In this document: positions 33,675-42,713 of the stretch, one piece after another | Layout: every line of letters starts with the position of its first letter | Numbering within the stretch: position 1 is the stretch's first letter | Assembly (NCBI RefSeq): GCF_900168125.1 | Contig: NZ_FUZF01000011.1 | Span: forward strand, 62,001-126,000 | DNA length: 64,000 nucleotides | Origin: Sphingobacterium nematocida | GTDB lineage: Bacteria; Bacteroidota; Bacteroidia; Sphingobacteriales; Sphingobacteriaceae | Reading direction: 5' to 3' | Notes under the pieces: generated by a model | What the model was told of the DNA's origin: nothing | Seen by the model: the letters and a program-made list of their open reading frames with translations, nothing else | The model's database searches: none | Position numbers and translations under genes: made by a program

Positions 33675-33711
33675 GCTTCTTCAAATATGCATGGTTTAGG
33701 ACGTAAATGGC

Positions 33712-33864
33712 CTAGGCATTCCCCCTGATAACACGTAATAATACCACTATTATGGCAATCACCAATAACACGTGGATAATATTTCCTGTGGCATAACCGC
33801 CTAAAAAACTAATAGCCCAGATAATAACCAAAATAACTGCAATCAAATAAAGTAAATTTCCCAT
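33712..33864 (-). CDS. lmo0937-family small membrane protein
   Basis: 50 residues, translated by eye from the ATG at 33864. It reads MGNLLYLIAVILVIIWAI, then FLGGYATGNIIH and VLLVIAIIVVLLRVIRGNA. Two transmembrane helices separated by the GGYATG turn, with a basic C-terminus, are typical of the lmo0937/YqaE-like small membrane proteins often tied to envelope stress. It is short enough to be missed by ORF callers. It lies downstream of the MBL hydrolase gene (90-bp gap) on the same strand. Confidence 0.8.
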   Translation of the reverse strand: MGNLLYLIAVILVIIWAISFLGGYATGNIIHVLLVIAIIVVLLRVIRGNA

Positions 33865-33953
33865 AGCTTTAAAGTTTAATTAATTATATACGTAACACTA
33901 CTTTTTACAGATATGAACAGCGCATATCCTAAAAAGTTTTGATATACAATAAA

Positions 33954-34724
33954 TTATTTTACGTCAACAGAGAGTTGATCGTATGCGACAAATACACCTT
34001 CAGGGAGAAGAGATTCGATATATTCATGCTTACCAAACCTATGGCTTATATGGGTAAGATATGCCCTTTGGGGCTTTACATCCGCTATAAAGGATAATGC
34101 CTCATCTAAGGTAAAATGCGAAATATGAGGTGCTTCTTGCAAGGCGTTAACCACTAGTACGTCCAATCCCTCAAGCAACTTTCTAGTTTCCTTTGAGACG
34201 GTCTTTGCGTCCGTTATATAAGCAAATGCCCCTATTCTATACCCCATCACCGGCATTTTATAATGCAATACCTCAAAAGGTATTACCTCATGATCAAATA
34301 GACTAAATGGCATTTCGGCTTTGATTTCTTCGAGATCCAACTGAGGGACGCCAGGATACTTTACTGCCGAGAAGGCATAGTAAAACTCCCTCTGCAGTGC
34401 CTCTAGAGTCGCCGCATCAGCGTATATTGAAATAGATTGCTGTTGATGATAATTGAAAGCACGCACATCATCCAGGCCAGCGATATGATCTTTGTGCGAA
34501 TGGGTCATTAATATAGCGTCTAGATGATCGACCCGTTCACGCAACATCTGGTATCTGAAATCCGGCCCGGTGTCAATAGTAACGTTATAGCCATTGTCCA
34601 TCTCTAAAAGAACAGAAGTACGCAAACGCTTGTCCCGCGAATCTGTTGATTGACAGACCGGACAGCTGCATGCGATTACGGGTACCCCCTGTGATGTTCC
34701 TGTTCCTAAAAAACGAACTTTCAA
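33954..34724 (-). CDS. MBL-fold metallo-hydrolase (PhnP-like)
   Basis: 256 residues. The N-terminus VRFLGTGTSQGVPVIACSCPVC carries a cysteine pair as in PhnP-type proteins. The metal-binding motif THSHKDHIAGLDDVR is intact, and C-terminal histidines (ISHFTLDEA; YLTHISHRFGKHEY) complete the site. Members cleave cyclic phosphodiester or similar phosphoester bonds; the physiological substrate here is unknown. It is encoded 3 bp after a small conserved gene, within a long minus-strand gene string that begins at the dihydroorotase-like gene. Confidence 0.87.
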   Translation of the reverse strand: MKVRFLGTGTSQGVPVIACSCPVCQSTDSRDKRLRTSVLLEMDNGYNVTIDTGPDFRYQMLRERVDHLDAILMTHSHKDHIAGLDDVRAFNYHQQQSISIYADAATLEALQREFYYAFSAVKYPGVPQLDLEEIKAEMPFSLFDHEVIPFEVLHYKMPVMGYRIGAFAYITDAKTVSKETRKLLEGLDVLVVNALQEAPHISHFTLDEALSFIADVKPQRAYLTHISHRFGKHEYIESLLPEGVFVAYDQLSVDVK

Positions 34725-34727
34725 TTT

Positions 34728-34994
34728 CTAATCGTTTGGTTTTAATAATGATTTATAAAATCCCCACTGCTTTTCATCCAATTGCTCCCGCTCAAATTCA
34801 AACTCCTTGATAAGCTGTACCAAAGAGTTTATCTTAATCTCCAGATTGGAGAACTTATTCACTACGATAACTTTAGAATTCTGGATCACACATGCTCCTG
34901 TCTTAAAATTACCTTTTTCATACCTCACCTTATAGCCTATATCAGCCAATAGATTCTCTATCTTATCTAGATTATATTGTGTAATCGATACCAC
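34728..34994 (-). CDS. Small conserved hypothetical protein preceding the MBL hydrolase
   Basis: 88 residues, soluble. The pattern VSITQYNLDKIENLLADIGYKVRYEKGNF then GACVIQNSKVIVVNKFSNL resembles small alpha-beta proteins that sit next to MBL hydrolases in Bacteroidota; function unknown. The stop is 3 bp before the MBL start, so the two are translationally coupled. Confidence 0.65.
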   Translation of the reverse strand: MVSITQYNLDKIENLLADIGYKVRYEKGNFKTGACVIQNSKVIVVNKFSNLEIKINSLVQLIKEFEFEREQLDEKQWGFYKSLLKPND

Positions 34995-35045
34995 TATTCA
35001 ATTCTAAATTTCTAATATAACAAAATTCTATTCAAACATCAGGGA

Positions 35046-36053
35046 CTAATGTGATGTATCTTTCTTTAACAGTACACGGTCTATGTAGTTGCGCATAAAA
35101 CCAAAACCGTATGCAAACAACTGTGTAAAAGCAGTGACTACAGCAAGAACCCCCACTCGGAGGCTGTTCGTAGCAAATATAGCATGCAATAAAAGCAATG
35201 TCGTAAAGGAGAATAAAAACACATCTCCAAGCCACACCAAATAGTGCAATAGAATCACATCGCTAAATAACAACAGGTCCATGATATTCAAAACCAATAA
35301 ACCTAATACACACACGGTAAATATTGCAGGCAACGCATGTACCGGCTTCAGCTCTCCAGGATAGAGTAATGAAATATCAATCCGTCCTTTTCCAAAGTTA
35401 TAAATCTGTTTAAAAAATTGGTTTAAACTGGTACGCCTCTTATGGTATACAAATGCATCTGGGATTAATCCCACCTGAAAGCCCTGGTTAATCATCCGGA
35501 TACTGAATTCAATATCTTCAGACCTTCTTGATAGCTTATATCCTCCCGTCTGCTCCCACACCATTCTAGAAATCCCCATATTGAAGCTACGTGGATGAAA
35601 TTGTCCAATATGATTCTTATTACCCCGTATTCCCCCTGTCGTAAAAGGACTCGTCATGGAGTAGCTAATAGCTTTCTGTATCGGCGTAAAAGACTCGTGT
35701 GCTGCGTCAGGTCCCCCAAAAGCATCCCATCCATTGCTTTCGATAGCTCCCTTTACTATTTCTAAATAATTCTCCGGCACCAAAACATCGGAGTCAAAGA
35801 CTATAAAATAATCGCCTTTCGCACGTGCAAAGCCGTAGTTGCGAGCAAAGCCCTGCCCCTCATTACGTTTCGAGAAATAATGAACATCCAGACTACCCTT
35901 AAATCCCTCTACGATAACCTCTGCCGGTGCAGAAGATCCATCTTCAACAATGATAACCTCGAAATCTTTAAAAGACTGCTTTTGCAACGACTGCAAAAGC
36001 TCCTTTATTTCTTCAGGTCTATTATACAAAGGGATAACGATGGAAAACAACAT
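35046..36053 (-). CDS. Glycosyltransferase family 2 with C-terminal membrane helices
   Basis: 335 residues. The GT-A domain opens FSIVIPLYNRPEEIKELLQS and has the FDSDV (DxD) metal/nucleotide motif near residue 92 and RRSEDIEFSIRMI near 190. Two or three hydrophobic helices at 235-320 anchor it to the membrane. Starts 2 bp after the stop of the other glycosyltransferase gene, so co-translated. The pair probably builds a lipid-linked or surface glycan; the donor sugar is unknown. Confidence 0.86.
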   Translation of the reverse strand: MLFSIVIPLYNRPEEIKELLQSLQKQSFKDFEVIIVEDGSSAPAEVIVEGFKGSLDVHYFSKRNEGQGFARNYGFARAKGDYFIVFDSDVLVPENYLEIVKGAIESNGWDAFGGPDAAHESFTPIQKAISYSMTSPFTTGGIRGNKNHIGQFHPRSFNMGISRMVWEQTGGYKLSRRSEDIEFSIRMINQGFQVGLIPDAFVYHKRRTSLNQFFKQIYNFGKGRIDISLLYPGELKPVHALPAIFTVCVLGLLVLNIMDLLLFSDVILLHYLVWLGDVFLFSFTTLLLLHAIFATNSLRVGVLAVVTAFTQLFAYGFGFMRNYIDRVLLKKDTSH

Positions 36054-36055
36054 AG

Positions 36056-37006
36056 CTATACGACCTGTTCAATATGATATTTATTTCGCTCCGAACTATT
36101 TCTCGATAGAAGTTCTGCGATAAACCCTGTGAGAAACAATTGCGACCCAATCATAATAGCCAACAAGGATAGGTAGAACAGGGGTTGATCAGTGACATTG
36201 CGATACACTGTACCATTTGCAATACTCATCAACTTATCCGCAATCAAATATACCGTGATAAAAAAACCAATCAAAAAGCTGATTACACCAATAGGTCCAA
36301 AGAAATGCATTGGTCGCTTACCAAACTTGCCCACGAAGAAAATTGACATCAGATCCAAAAATCCCTTTACAAATCTTCCCGCACCAAACTTGGTCGTACC
36401 ATATTTCCTAGGATAATGCTGTACTACCTGCTCCTGAATATTCGAAAAACCAGCCCACTTAGCGATGACAGGTATATATCTATGCATCTCACCATAGACT
36501 TCTATACTCTTAACAACGTCCTTCTTGTATGCCTTAAGACCACAATTGAAATCATGGAGATTGTTGATACCCGACATACCTCTTGTCACGGCATTAAACA
36601 ATTTGGTTGGTATCGTTTTTGTAATAGGGTCATAGCGTTTTTGCTTCCAGCCTGATACAAGATCAGCCCCTTGATTCATGATACGATCATACAATTCAGG
36701 GATCTCGTCTGGGCTATCCTGTAGATCGGCATCCATCGTAATCACAACATCACCTTGAGCGGCTGCAAATCCAACATTTAACGCGGCAGACTTACCATAA
36801 TTCCGTCTAAATTTAATCCCCGAAACCTGTTCATGCTGTCTTTTTAAATCCAATACAACAGACCAAGAGGCATCTTTACTACCATCATCTACCAAAATAA
36901 TCTCGTAACTGAAATTATTCGCTACCATCACCCGACGAATCCATTCGGTTAACTCGGGCAATGATTCTGCTTCATTGTACAATGGGACTACAACTGAAAT
37001 ATCCAT
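36056..37006 (-). CDS. Polyprenyl-phosphate glycosyltransferase (GtrB/DPM1-like)
   Basis: 316 residues. The catalytic part begins ISVVVPLYNEAESLPEL and has the TMDADLQDSPDEIPEL motif of polyprenol-phosphate sugar transferases, then NNLHDFNCGLKAYK. Two C-terminal transmembrane helices (about 232-260 and 270-300) match GtrB/ArnC-like enzymes, which load a sugar onto undecaprenyl phosphate. It lies between a DUF4199 gene and another GT2 gene with 2-20 bp gaps. Confidence 0.88.
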   Translation of the reverse strand: MDISVVVPLYNEAESLPELTEWIRRVMVANNFSYEIILVDDGSKDASWSVVLDLKRQHEQVSGIKFRRNYGKSAALNVGFAAAQGDVVITMDADLQDSPDEIPELYDRIMNQGADLVSGWKQKRYDPITKTIPTKLFNAVTRGMSGINNLHDFNCGLKAYKKDVVKSIEVYGEMHRYIPVIAKWAGFSNIQEQVVQHYPRKYGTTKFGAGRFVKGFLDLMSIFFVGKFGKRPMHFFGPIGVISFLIGFFITVYLIADKLMSIANGTVYRNVTDQPLFYLSLLAIMIGSQLFLTGFIAELLSRNSSERNKYHIEQVV

Positions 37007-37025
37007 ATACTATATATAATATCAA

Positions 37026-37595
37026 TTACTTTTTGACAATCTTTGAACGAAACAAGAAGGCTAATACCATCGCGAAAACGAAATTGACCAATAAACTAAT
37101 AAAGATCGGAGGTACTGTATTTCGAAATGACAATTCGGAAAATGCAAATGCACGATCCTGCTCAATAATCTCCATCTGTTGATCGATTTCGTCCTCTGTC
37201 GCGCCCCGGCTTTCCATATCAACAATCTTTAAGTTCATAAGATTTTGGTAGCTCTCTTCCAAAACAGTCTTATCCAATATTAATTTTTGATAAACCGTAA
37301 GACCTATAGCACTTACGACAATACTGGCCGCAAGAAAGATATAAATAGTCTTCAATGCTCTACTGAAGGTCCAATCTATCCCATTTCTCCTTTTCAAGAG
37401 GTAGACCAATACGACTGGTATCAAAACAGATCCAATTAGTTTTAAAGCAGTGCTCACGATGTAAAGCGTACCATAACTGTCAACCGTACGACTGTGATAA
37501 ATACCTATGATAGAAAATAGGATCGTCAATACTCCCGCAATAGTTCCATAAATCAAAGCATCCTTCTTCTCTGCTTTTGTCAATTCATTTGTCAT
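37026..37595 (-). CDS. DUF4199 family membrane protein
   Basis: 189 residues with four transmembrane helices (about 12-32, 43-66, 80-103, 155-180). The acidic segment ESRGATEDEIDQQMEIIEQ precedes the last helix, the usual DUF4199 topology in Bacteroidota, where the gene commonly stands next to glycosyltransferase and dihydroorotase genes. Function unknown. It is 9 bp downstream of a soluble acidic protein gene, in the same gene string. Confidence 0.82.
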   Translation of the reverse strand: MTNELTKAEKKDALIYGTIAGVLTILFSIIGIYHSRTVDSYGTLYIVSTALKLIGSVLIPVVLVYLLKRRNGIDWTFSRALKTIYIFLAASIVVSAIGLTVYQKLILDKTVLEESYQNLMNLKIVDMESRGATEDEIDQQMEIIEQDRAFAFSELSFRNTVPPIFISLLVNFVFAMVLAFLFRSKIVKK

Positions 37596-37604
37596 ACCTT
37601 GTCG

Positions 37605-38273
37605 CTACTTACTAAAATGGATAATAACCTGGTATATAGCAGTCTCATAAGCTTTGTTTGAAGTGTTCTCTTCAAACGTACGTAACTGGGTATCGGATGG
37701 ATTCTGCTCGAAAAAGAAAGACATCAATGGATAGAACAACTCAAACAATTCATCTTGTCCAGTTAGTGTTTTTGATACTTTTGCAATTTCTGAATAATCA
37801 CTTTCTACCAAAATCTGATTTGCGATCACCTTCTCATAAATGCTATATTCATCCTGAAACTCATCCTCCTCAACCAATAAGAACTCTTTCAAATAATCTT
37901 CAAGCGAAGGTTTGATTTCGTCATCAGCACATTCTCTTAAATACAAAAATACATTGAGCAATTCAGTTCCACGGTCCAATGTTTCCTCTTCAATACGCTC
38001 CCATTCTTCAGAATCCAAGTAGTCTTCTTCCAGTTTCTGTACATCCTCAGCAAAGAAGTTTATCATAAGTAAGTCAAAACTGATCTCACGCAACTCCTCA
38101 AAGCCTTGATAATCATCAAAAACGTCATCCATACGCTGTACCTTATCCATGAAGGGCAGCTCCAAATCAAAAACACCTGACAATGTGGTTAAGAACTCCT
38201 GGCTATCTATATTCTCAATACCTGCATACGTAGTTGCCGCAGCAGTTATCGCATTTTTTACTTTAACATCCAT
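37605..38273 (-). CDS. Acidic hypothetical protein in the glycosyltransferase-dihydroorotase string
   Basis: 222 residues, strongly acidic and helical (DYLDSEEWERIEEETLD; EYLKEFLLVEEDEFQDE is the local style), without signal peptide or membrane segment. I do not recognise the family. It lies 7 bp downstream of the dihydroorotase-like gene and 9 bp before the DUF4199 gene, so it is almost certainly part of one transcript with them. Confidence 0.6.
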   Translation of the reverse strand: MDVKVKNAITAAATTYAGIENIDSQEFLTTLSGVFDLELPFMDKVQRMDDVFDDYQGFEELREISFDLLMINFFAEDVQKLEEDYLDSEEWERIEEETLDRGTELLNVFLYLRECADDEIKPSLEDYLKEFLLVEEDEFQDEYSIYEKVIANQILVESDYSEIAKVSKTLTGQDELFELFYPLMSFFFEQNPSDTQLRTFEENTSNKAYETAIYQVIIHFSK

Positions 38274-38280
38274 ATCACTA

Positions 38281-39546
38281 TTAATTAATAATCAATTTAT
38301 TATTATTTATAACAAGATTTACTTTTCCTTTCAATACCTGCCCCAATAATGGGTTGTTAGTTCCTTTAGATTTATTAGATTCTGCATCGAAATTCCAAGT
38401 TGCTTCCATGTCAAAAACAACCAGATTTGCCAGCTCCCCTATCTCAAACTTCGGAATATCCAAACCCAATACTTTTCTTGGACCTATAGCCATTTTTTCA
38501 ACGATATCGGTTGCCGTGATTCCAGATCTAACAGCTAAAGGTAACGCCGTCTGAAATCCAGTGATTCCATTCTTGGCTATATGAAACTCAACATTTTTGT
38601 ATTCGATCTCTTGTGGCGTATGCTGTGAGACTATCGCATCAATCACGCCATCTTTAACCCCTTTTAATAAAGCCTTTACGTCCTTTGCCGTACGCAACGG
38701 CGGGCTCACTTTATAATTAGAATCAAAACTTACAATATTTTCATCGGTAAAGACCAGTTGATGGGCCGCTACGTCGCAAGTCACCTTAATGCCCTTACTT
38801 TTTGCCTTTTTGATCAAGTCTACAGATTCCGCCGTCGAAATTGTTGTAAAGTGAATCGGAGCATCATTATACTCGGCAAGAAAAAGGTCTCTAGATACCA
38901 TTAATGATTCAGCCAAATTAGGAATGCCCTTCATCCCTAAATAGGTACTCATTACCCCCTCATTCATCTGACTGTCCCCGACCATAGACTCATCCTGTGC
39001 AAAAGATATAATTAACCCATCAAATCCTTTGGCATACAACAGCGCTCTTCCCATCAATCCCGCCTGCTGCAGACTGCGATTACCATCGGAAAAAGCAACC
39101 GCACCATTCAACTTCATATCATACAGTTCGGCCATTTCATGACCTTCCCTCTTTTTAGAGATCGCCCCTACAGGATATACATCTACCAAATTACCCTTAG
39201 CTACGTTTACCAACAGCGACACTTCCGCTCTACTCTGTATAGAAGGATTTGTATTGGGATGAACTGCAATCGCGGTAAAGCCTCCAGCTGCCGCTGCGGC
39301 AGTTCCCGTCTTCATATCTTCTTTGGTTTCGTACCCAGGTTCTCCAATATTGGCATTCAAATCAAAAAAACCAGGACTTACGATACATCCTTGGGCAGAA
39401 ATCACGTTCACATCGGAATCTGTAGCTTTTAGCTTCTTACCTAGATCAGCAATTTTACCATCTTTAATCAGGATATCGATTTCCTGACCATTCAATGGAT
39501 GATTGGGTAGTATTAACCTAGCTGAAGAAATTAAGACTGTATTCAT
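38281..39546 (-). CDS. pyrC: Dihydroorotase-like protein (PyrC family) with substituted metal-site residues
   Basis: 421 residues from the ATG at 39546 (MNTVLISSARLILPN). The amidohydrolase fold is recognisable throughout, but several catalytic motifs differ from active dihydroorotase. The H-x-H motif is NAN (FFDLNANIGEPGYETKED). The HxxHVS motif is HFTTIS. PHHL is AHQL. The TDHAPH segment holding the catalytic Asp is SQHTPQ. This resembles inactive PyrC' proteins that structurally support aspartate transcarbamoylase. It heads the long minus-strand gene string. Annotation as active dihydroorotase would be unsafe. Confidence 0.8.
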   Translation of the reverse strand: MNTVLISSARLILPNHPLNGQEIDILIKDGKIADLGKKLKATDSDVNVISAQGCIVSPGFFDLNANIGEPGYETKEDMKTGTAAAAAGGFTAIAVHPNTNPSIQSRAEVSLLVNVAKGNLVDVYPVGAISKKREGHEMAELYDMKLNGAVAFSDGNRSLQQAGLMGRALLYAKGFDGLIISFAQDESMVGDSQMNEGVMSTYLGMKGIPNLAESLMVSRDLFLAEYNDAPIHFTTISTAESVDLIKKAKSKGIKVTCDVAAHQLVFTDENIVSFDSNYKVSPPLRTAKDVKALLKGVKDGVIDAIVSQHTPQEIEYKNVEFHIAKNGITGFQTALPLAVRSGITATDIVEKMAIGPRKVLGLDIPKFEIGELANLVVFDMEATWNFDAESNKSKGTNNPLLGQVLKGKVNLVINNNKLIIN

Positions 39547-39728
39547 GGATATTTTGCTAATATTTAATTTGTTGTAGAAATTCGAGAGAGAGTGAAACGA
39601 CAAAAATTAAGCAAAAGAGCATGGAGATAAATCTTGCCCTACATAAAATCATAAAGTAGCATGATACTATAAGTCGCTTCATTAAAGGACAAATGTACAA
39701 AATCCCCTATAAACATAACAGTGTTTTT

Positions 39729-40292
39729 TTACTCCCCCCATCGGTAAGAGTCGATTTTCAAATCGGCAAGGGAGAATATCCGATCTACCACGGTAGCGGC
39801 CAGATCTTCCATCGTCTGAGGCAGACTATAAAATGACGGACTTGCAGGACAGATAATACCTCCAGCCAGTGTGACGCTAGACATGTTGTTAATATGTATC
39901 AGATTTAGCGGAGTCTCTCTAGTAACCAGAATAAGCTTCCTTCGTTCTTTGAGAATAACGTCAGCAGCCCTCGTTGTCAGATCGGATGATGTGCCATTGG
40001 CTATACGAGCTAGTGTACCCATCGAACACGGGCATACAATCATTGTATCATAATTGGCCGATCCCGAAGCAAAAGGAGCCATAAAATCATTTTTCGAATA
40101 AAAAGTAAAATCCTTATATTCATTATATCGCTCATTCTTCAATTCAAAACGCCATACATCTTTTGCATTATCCGACATCACTACACCTACCTGAGCCACC
40201 TGATCTCCCAACAGCTGCAATTTATCCAATAGTACTTTTGCATATAAAGATCCCGAAGCACCGGTTACAGCTACAACTATTTTACGTTCCAT
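39729..40292 (-). CDS. ubiX: Flavin prenyltransferase UbiX
   Basis: 187 residues from the ATG at 40292; an upstream TTG is less likely. VAVTGASGSLYAKVLLDKL is the FMN-binding N-terminus, IVCPCSMGTLARIANGTSSDL the conserved cofactor loop, and LILVTRETPLNLIHINNM the prenyl-phosphate binding region. UbiX prenylates FMN to make the cofactor of UbiD-type decarboxylases. No ubiD gene lies in the window. The gene is preceded by a candidate small RNA on the same strand. Confidence 0.92.
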   Translation of the reverse strand: MERKIVVAVTGASGSLYAKVLLDKLQLLGDQVAQVGVVMSDNAKDVWRFELKNERYNEYKDFTFYSKNDFMAPFASGSANYDTMIVCPCSMGTLARIANGTSSDLTTRAADVILKERRKLILVTRETPLNLIHINNMSSVTLAGGIICPASPSFYSLPQTMEDLAATVVDRIFSLADLKIDSYRWGE

Positions 40293-40384
40293 ATGCAAAT
40301 CTAGTTAAAATCTCCAGCAACTCCTTCGGCAGAACGTCACCAAAGTGGCATAAAAAACATAAAATCAATGCAGGAAAATGAATT

Positions 40385-40535
40385 ATAAAAAAAAGGGTCG
40401 AATAAGAAATATTCGACCCTACATCTACCTATGAAAAACATGCCCTTGGGGAGGGCATTACAAATGTACTAAGAGAAAGTAGATTTGCAGCGATCCGCAC
40501 TTCTTATTGTAGCTAGTTTTCATTTATTTGTAGTT
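40385..40535 (-). ncRNA. Candidate small RNA or micropeptide gene with its own promoter and terminator
   Basis: On the minus strand an AACCTTTG box (near TAnnTTTG, 40544-40551) is followed by about 150 nt ending in a perfect terminator: GGGTCGAATA stem (40395-40404 with 40410-40419) then eight T. Inside are a GCCC/GGGC hairpin (about 40442-40457) and a 21-codon ORF starting MKTSYNKKCGSLQIYFL. An 8-bp inverted repeat (TTTGTAGT/ACTACAAA, 40527-40548) overlaps the promoter. Whether RNA or peptide is the product is unclear. The other part of the gap (40549-40707) shows nothing clear. Confidence 0.45.
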
Positions 40536-40707
40536 GTTCTACTACAAAGGTTTTCACAGTAGCCTTTTGAGAGCGATTAACTTATGTTAATTTACTAGAA
40601 ACTGCTACTTTTCGAATTAATTAACATTTGGAATATTACTAACATTTTGAAAGAATCCACTTTTTTTTTATTTATTTCGAAACTAGTAACAACGAACTTA
40701 TCCCAAT

Positions 40708-41358
40708 ATGAACTCGACAATAATAGAAGAGTATATCGAAACCGGAAACCATCAAGATCTTGAATTATTATTAAGTCAAGATCCTTCACTCGTAAATCAA
40801 AAAACCAGTCATGATATTTCTCCCCTTCTTTTATCATGTTACTACCAGAAGCCTCAGATAACACAGGTTATTTTAAAATTCATCTCCACGATCACCATAC
40901 ATGAAGCCTGTGCCACTGGTCTAGCGCAGCACATACAAATGATGATCGAGCACAAAAAAGATGTCGTAAATGAATTATCCGATCATGGATTTACACCATT
41001 AGGTATAGCTGCTCACTTTGGAAAAGAAGATATTGTACGTTTGCTTCTTCTACATCACGCCAACCCCAATATCAGCTCACAGAATGGCTACAATACCTAT
41101 CCATTGCATGCGGCTCTGGGGATAAACCACAGCGGTATCGCAAAACTACTTATCGAAGGTGGAGCCGAGGTTAATGTACTACAATATGGAGGCATAGCTC
41201 CTATACATCAAGCTGCGGGACATGGCAATATAGACCTCATCATTGCATTATTAGAGCAAGGAGCTGATATAACAACACGTACCAACTCCGGACAATCGGC
41301 TTCTGATCTTGCTGCCGACAAGGGATTTAATGAAATAGCTGCAATTTTGAAGTCCTAG
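40708..41358 (+). CDS. Ankyrin repeat protein
   Basis: 216 residues with about five ankyrin repeats. They are clearest at HGFTPLGIAAHFGKEDIVRL (about 91-110), YPLHAALGINHSGIAKLLIEGGAEVN (about 130-156), and IAPIHQAAGHGNIDLIIALLEQGADI (about 163-188). No signal peptide, so a cytoplasmic protein-binding role is likely; the partner is unknown. Convergent with a DUF2851 gene, whose stop lies 2 bp away. Confidence 0.88.
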   Translation: MNSTIIEEYIETGNHQDLELLLSQDPSLVNQKTSHDISPLLLSCYYQKPQITQVILKFISTITIHEACATGLAQHIQMMIEHKKDVVNELSDHGFTPLGIAAHFGKEDIVRLLLLHHANPNISSQNGYNTYPLHAALGINHSGIAKLLIEGGAEVNVLQYGGIAPIHQAAGHGNIDLIIALLEQGADITTRTNSGQSASDLAADKGFNEIAAILKS

Positions 41359-41360
41359 TT

Positions 41361-42644
41361 TTAATTTTTCAAAATCTCAACACCAACAGCGCAATCCAAA
41401 CACTTCTTCCGATCGCAGTAGTTTCTTTTCAAGGTCAATAGGGCCTGCGAATCACTAGCGTTATGACATTTTACGCCGTACTGTTCATAGTATTTTACGA
41501 TATGATTATTTTCAGCCGGAATTTCCGCTAGCCAACGCATCGCACGCGTCTTCAAGTCCTCCCTACCCATGAATTGTCCATAGGAAAACAATATGGGAAT
41601 AAAACAATTTATGGCCAAATAATAGAGATACGCACCTGTCCAACCTGTACCATGTTGCTTTGTCGCTGTGGCAAAATGAAAATGAAACTGCCAATACGCG
41701 TCAGGTCTAACCTTTTTGATTGTAGCAAACAGTTCATCTAAGCTATCGACATTGCAAAGCATATCAAACCAATAGACAGTAGTTGATATCAAGCCGGACA
41801 ACTGCGCTAATCTAAACGTTGGAAAATTATACGGACGCATACGCATAAACTTCCAACTCGCGGCCGACATTCCCTCCAGATTGTGGAGTTTTTTAAGATA
41901 TTGATACTCCCCTTTCAATTGAACAAAATAATCGTCTTTACAATCGGCATCTAAGAACCCCGCAGTACCAAACAATAATGCTGTTATCTTTTCGGAGTAT
42001 CCATTATACCGATAAAGCAATTGAGGTGGTACGCGCGACATCAGCTCTTCAAAAGCCGGAGCATTCACATTTGTTCCAAAGGCCCGTCCTAGATTAATTA
42101 AAAATACAGCTTCCCAATCCTGCTTAGTCCGTATTAACCAATCTTCACATCGAGCGTACCTATCCTGTAGGCGCTCTATAGCTAGACGTTCCAACCATCC
42201 AGGAGCCATACCTTTCCAAATTTCTTTTATACGCCCCTCGCAGGCAATGCCTTTCTGTTGCTTCATTAAGGAGGCATAACGATCTAACATTTCCGGATCG
42301 ATATAATCTTTCAAAATAAGCGTAGGGATTTCGGTTCTATCCTGTCTCTGACTTACTTTTCGGCCTTCCGTCCAGACCACATGCAATACTGTAGCATTAT
42401 ATAAGGGATCGCTATCATGCCCATGCCGGGACCAATCATCTTCTCGAAGATGTATTTCTATATGACCTGACCAAAGAGTCTTACCAACCTGAATACTAGC
42501 CTGTTCAAAATCAGGCCCCGCATTATGATTAGGAAGACCTGTATGTATAATCTTAAGAATTTCTCCTTCCCTCGTCTTTAGGTTTCTTTGGTCATACAGT
42601 CTATAACGCCAGATAAAATGCAACAATTCTTCGAGATAAACCAT
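41361..42644 (-). CDS. DUF2851 family protein
   Basis: 427 residues, soluble. The N-terminus YLEELLHFIWRYRLYDQRNLKT, the NHNAGPDFEQASIQVGKTLWSGHIEIH motif, a DWSRHGHDSDPLYNATVLHVVW segment, and four C-terminal cysteines (CHNA...CDRKKCLDC) define this Bacteroidota-specific family, which may bind a metal. Function unknown. It is 69 bp downstream of ribD in the same direction and may be co-transcribed. Confidence 0.85.
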   Translation of the reverse strand: MVYLEELLHFIWRYRLYDQRNLKTREGEILKIIHTGLPNHNAGPDFEQASIQVGKTLWSGHIEIHLREDDWSRHGHDSDPLYNATVLHVVWTEGRKVSQRQDRTEIPTLILKDYIDPEMLDRYASLMKQQKGIACEGRIKEIWKGMAPGWLERLAIERLQDRYARCEDWLIRTKQDWEAVFLINLGRAFGTNVNAPAFEELMSRVPPQLLYRYNGYSEKITALLFGTAGFLDADCKDDYFVQLKGEYQYLKKLHNLEGMSAASWKFMRMRPYNFPTFRLAQLSGLISTTVYWFDMLCNVDSLDELFATIKKVRPDAYWQFHFHFATATKQHGTGWTGAYLYYLAINCFIPILFSYGQFMGREDLKTRAMRWLAEIPAENNHIVKYYEQYGVKCHNASDSQALLTLKRNYCDRKKCLDCAVGVEILKN

Positions 42645-42713
42645 CTTTAAAAATAAAAAACAATACCCTGAAAAACAAATAATTACAAGAAACAGAAAGA
42701 AAATCCAGAAAAC

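Noticed and set aside
40708..41358. Ankyrin protein as a secreted effector of the eCIS
   Set aside because: No signal, no linkage to the eCIS operon 37 kb away, and ankyrin proteins are common in Bacteroidota cytoplasm.
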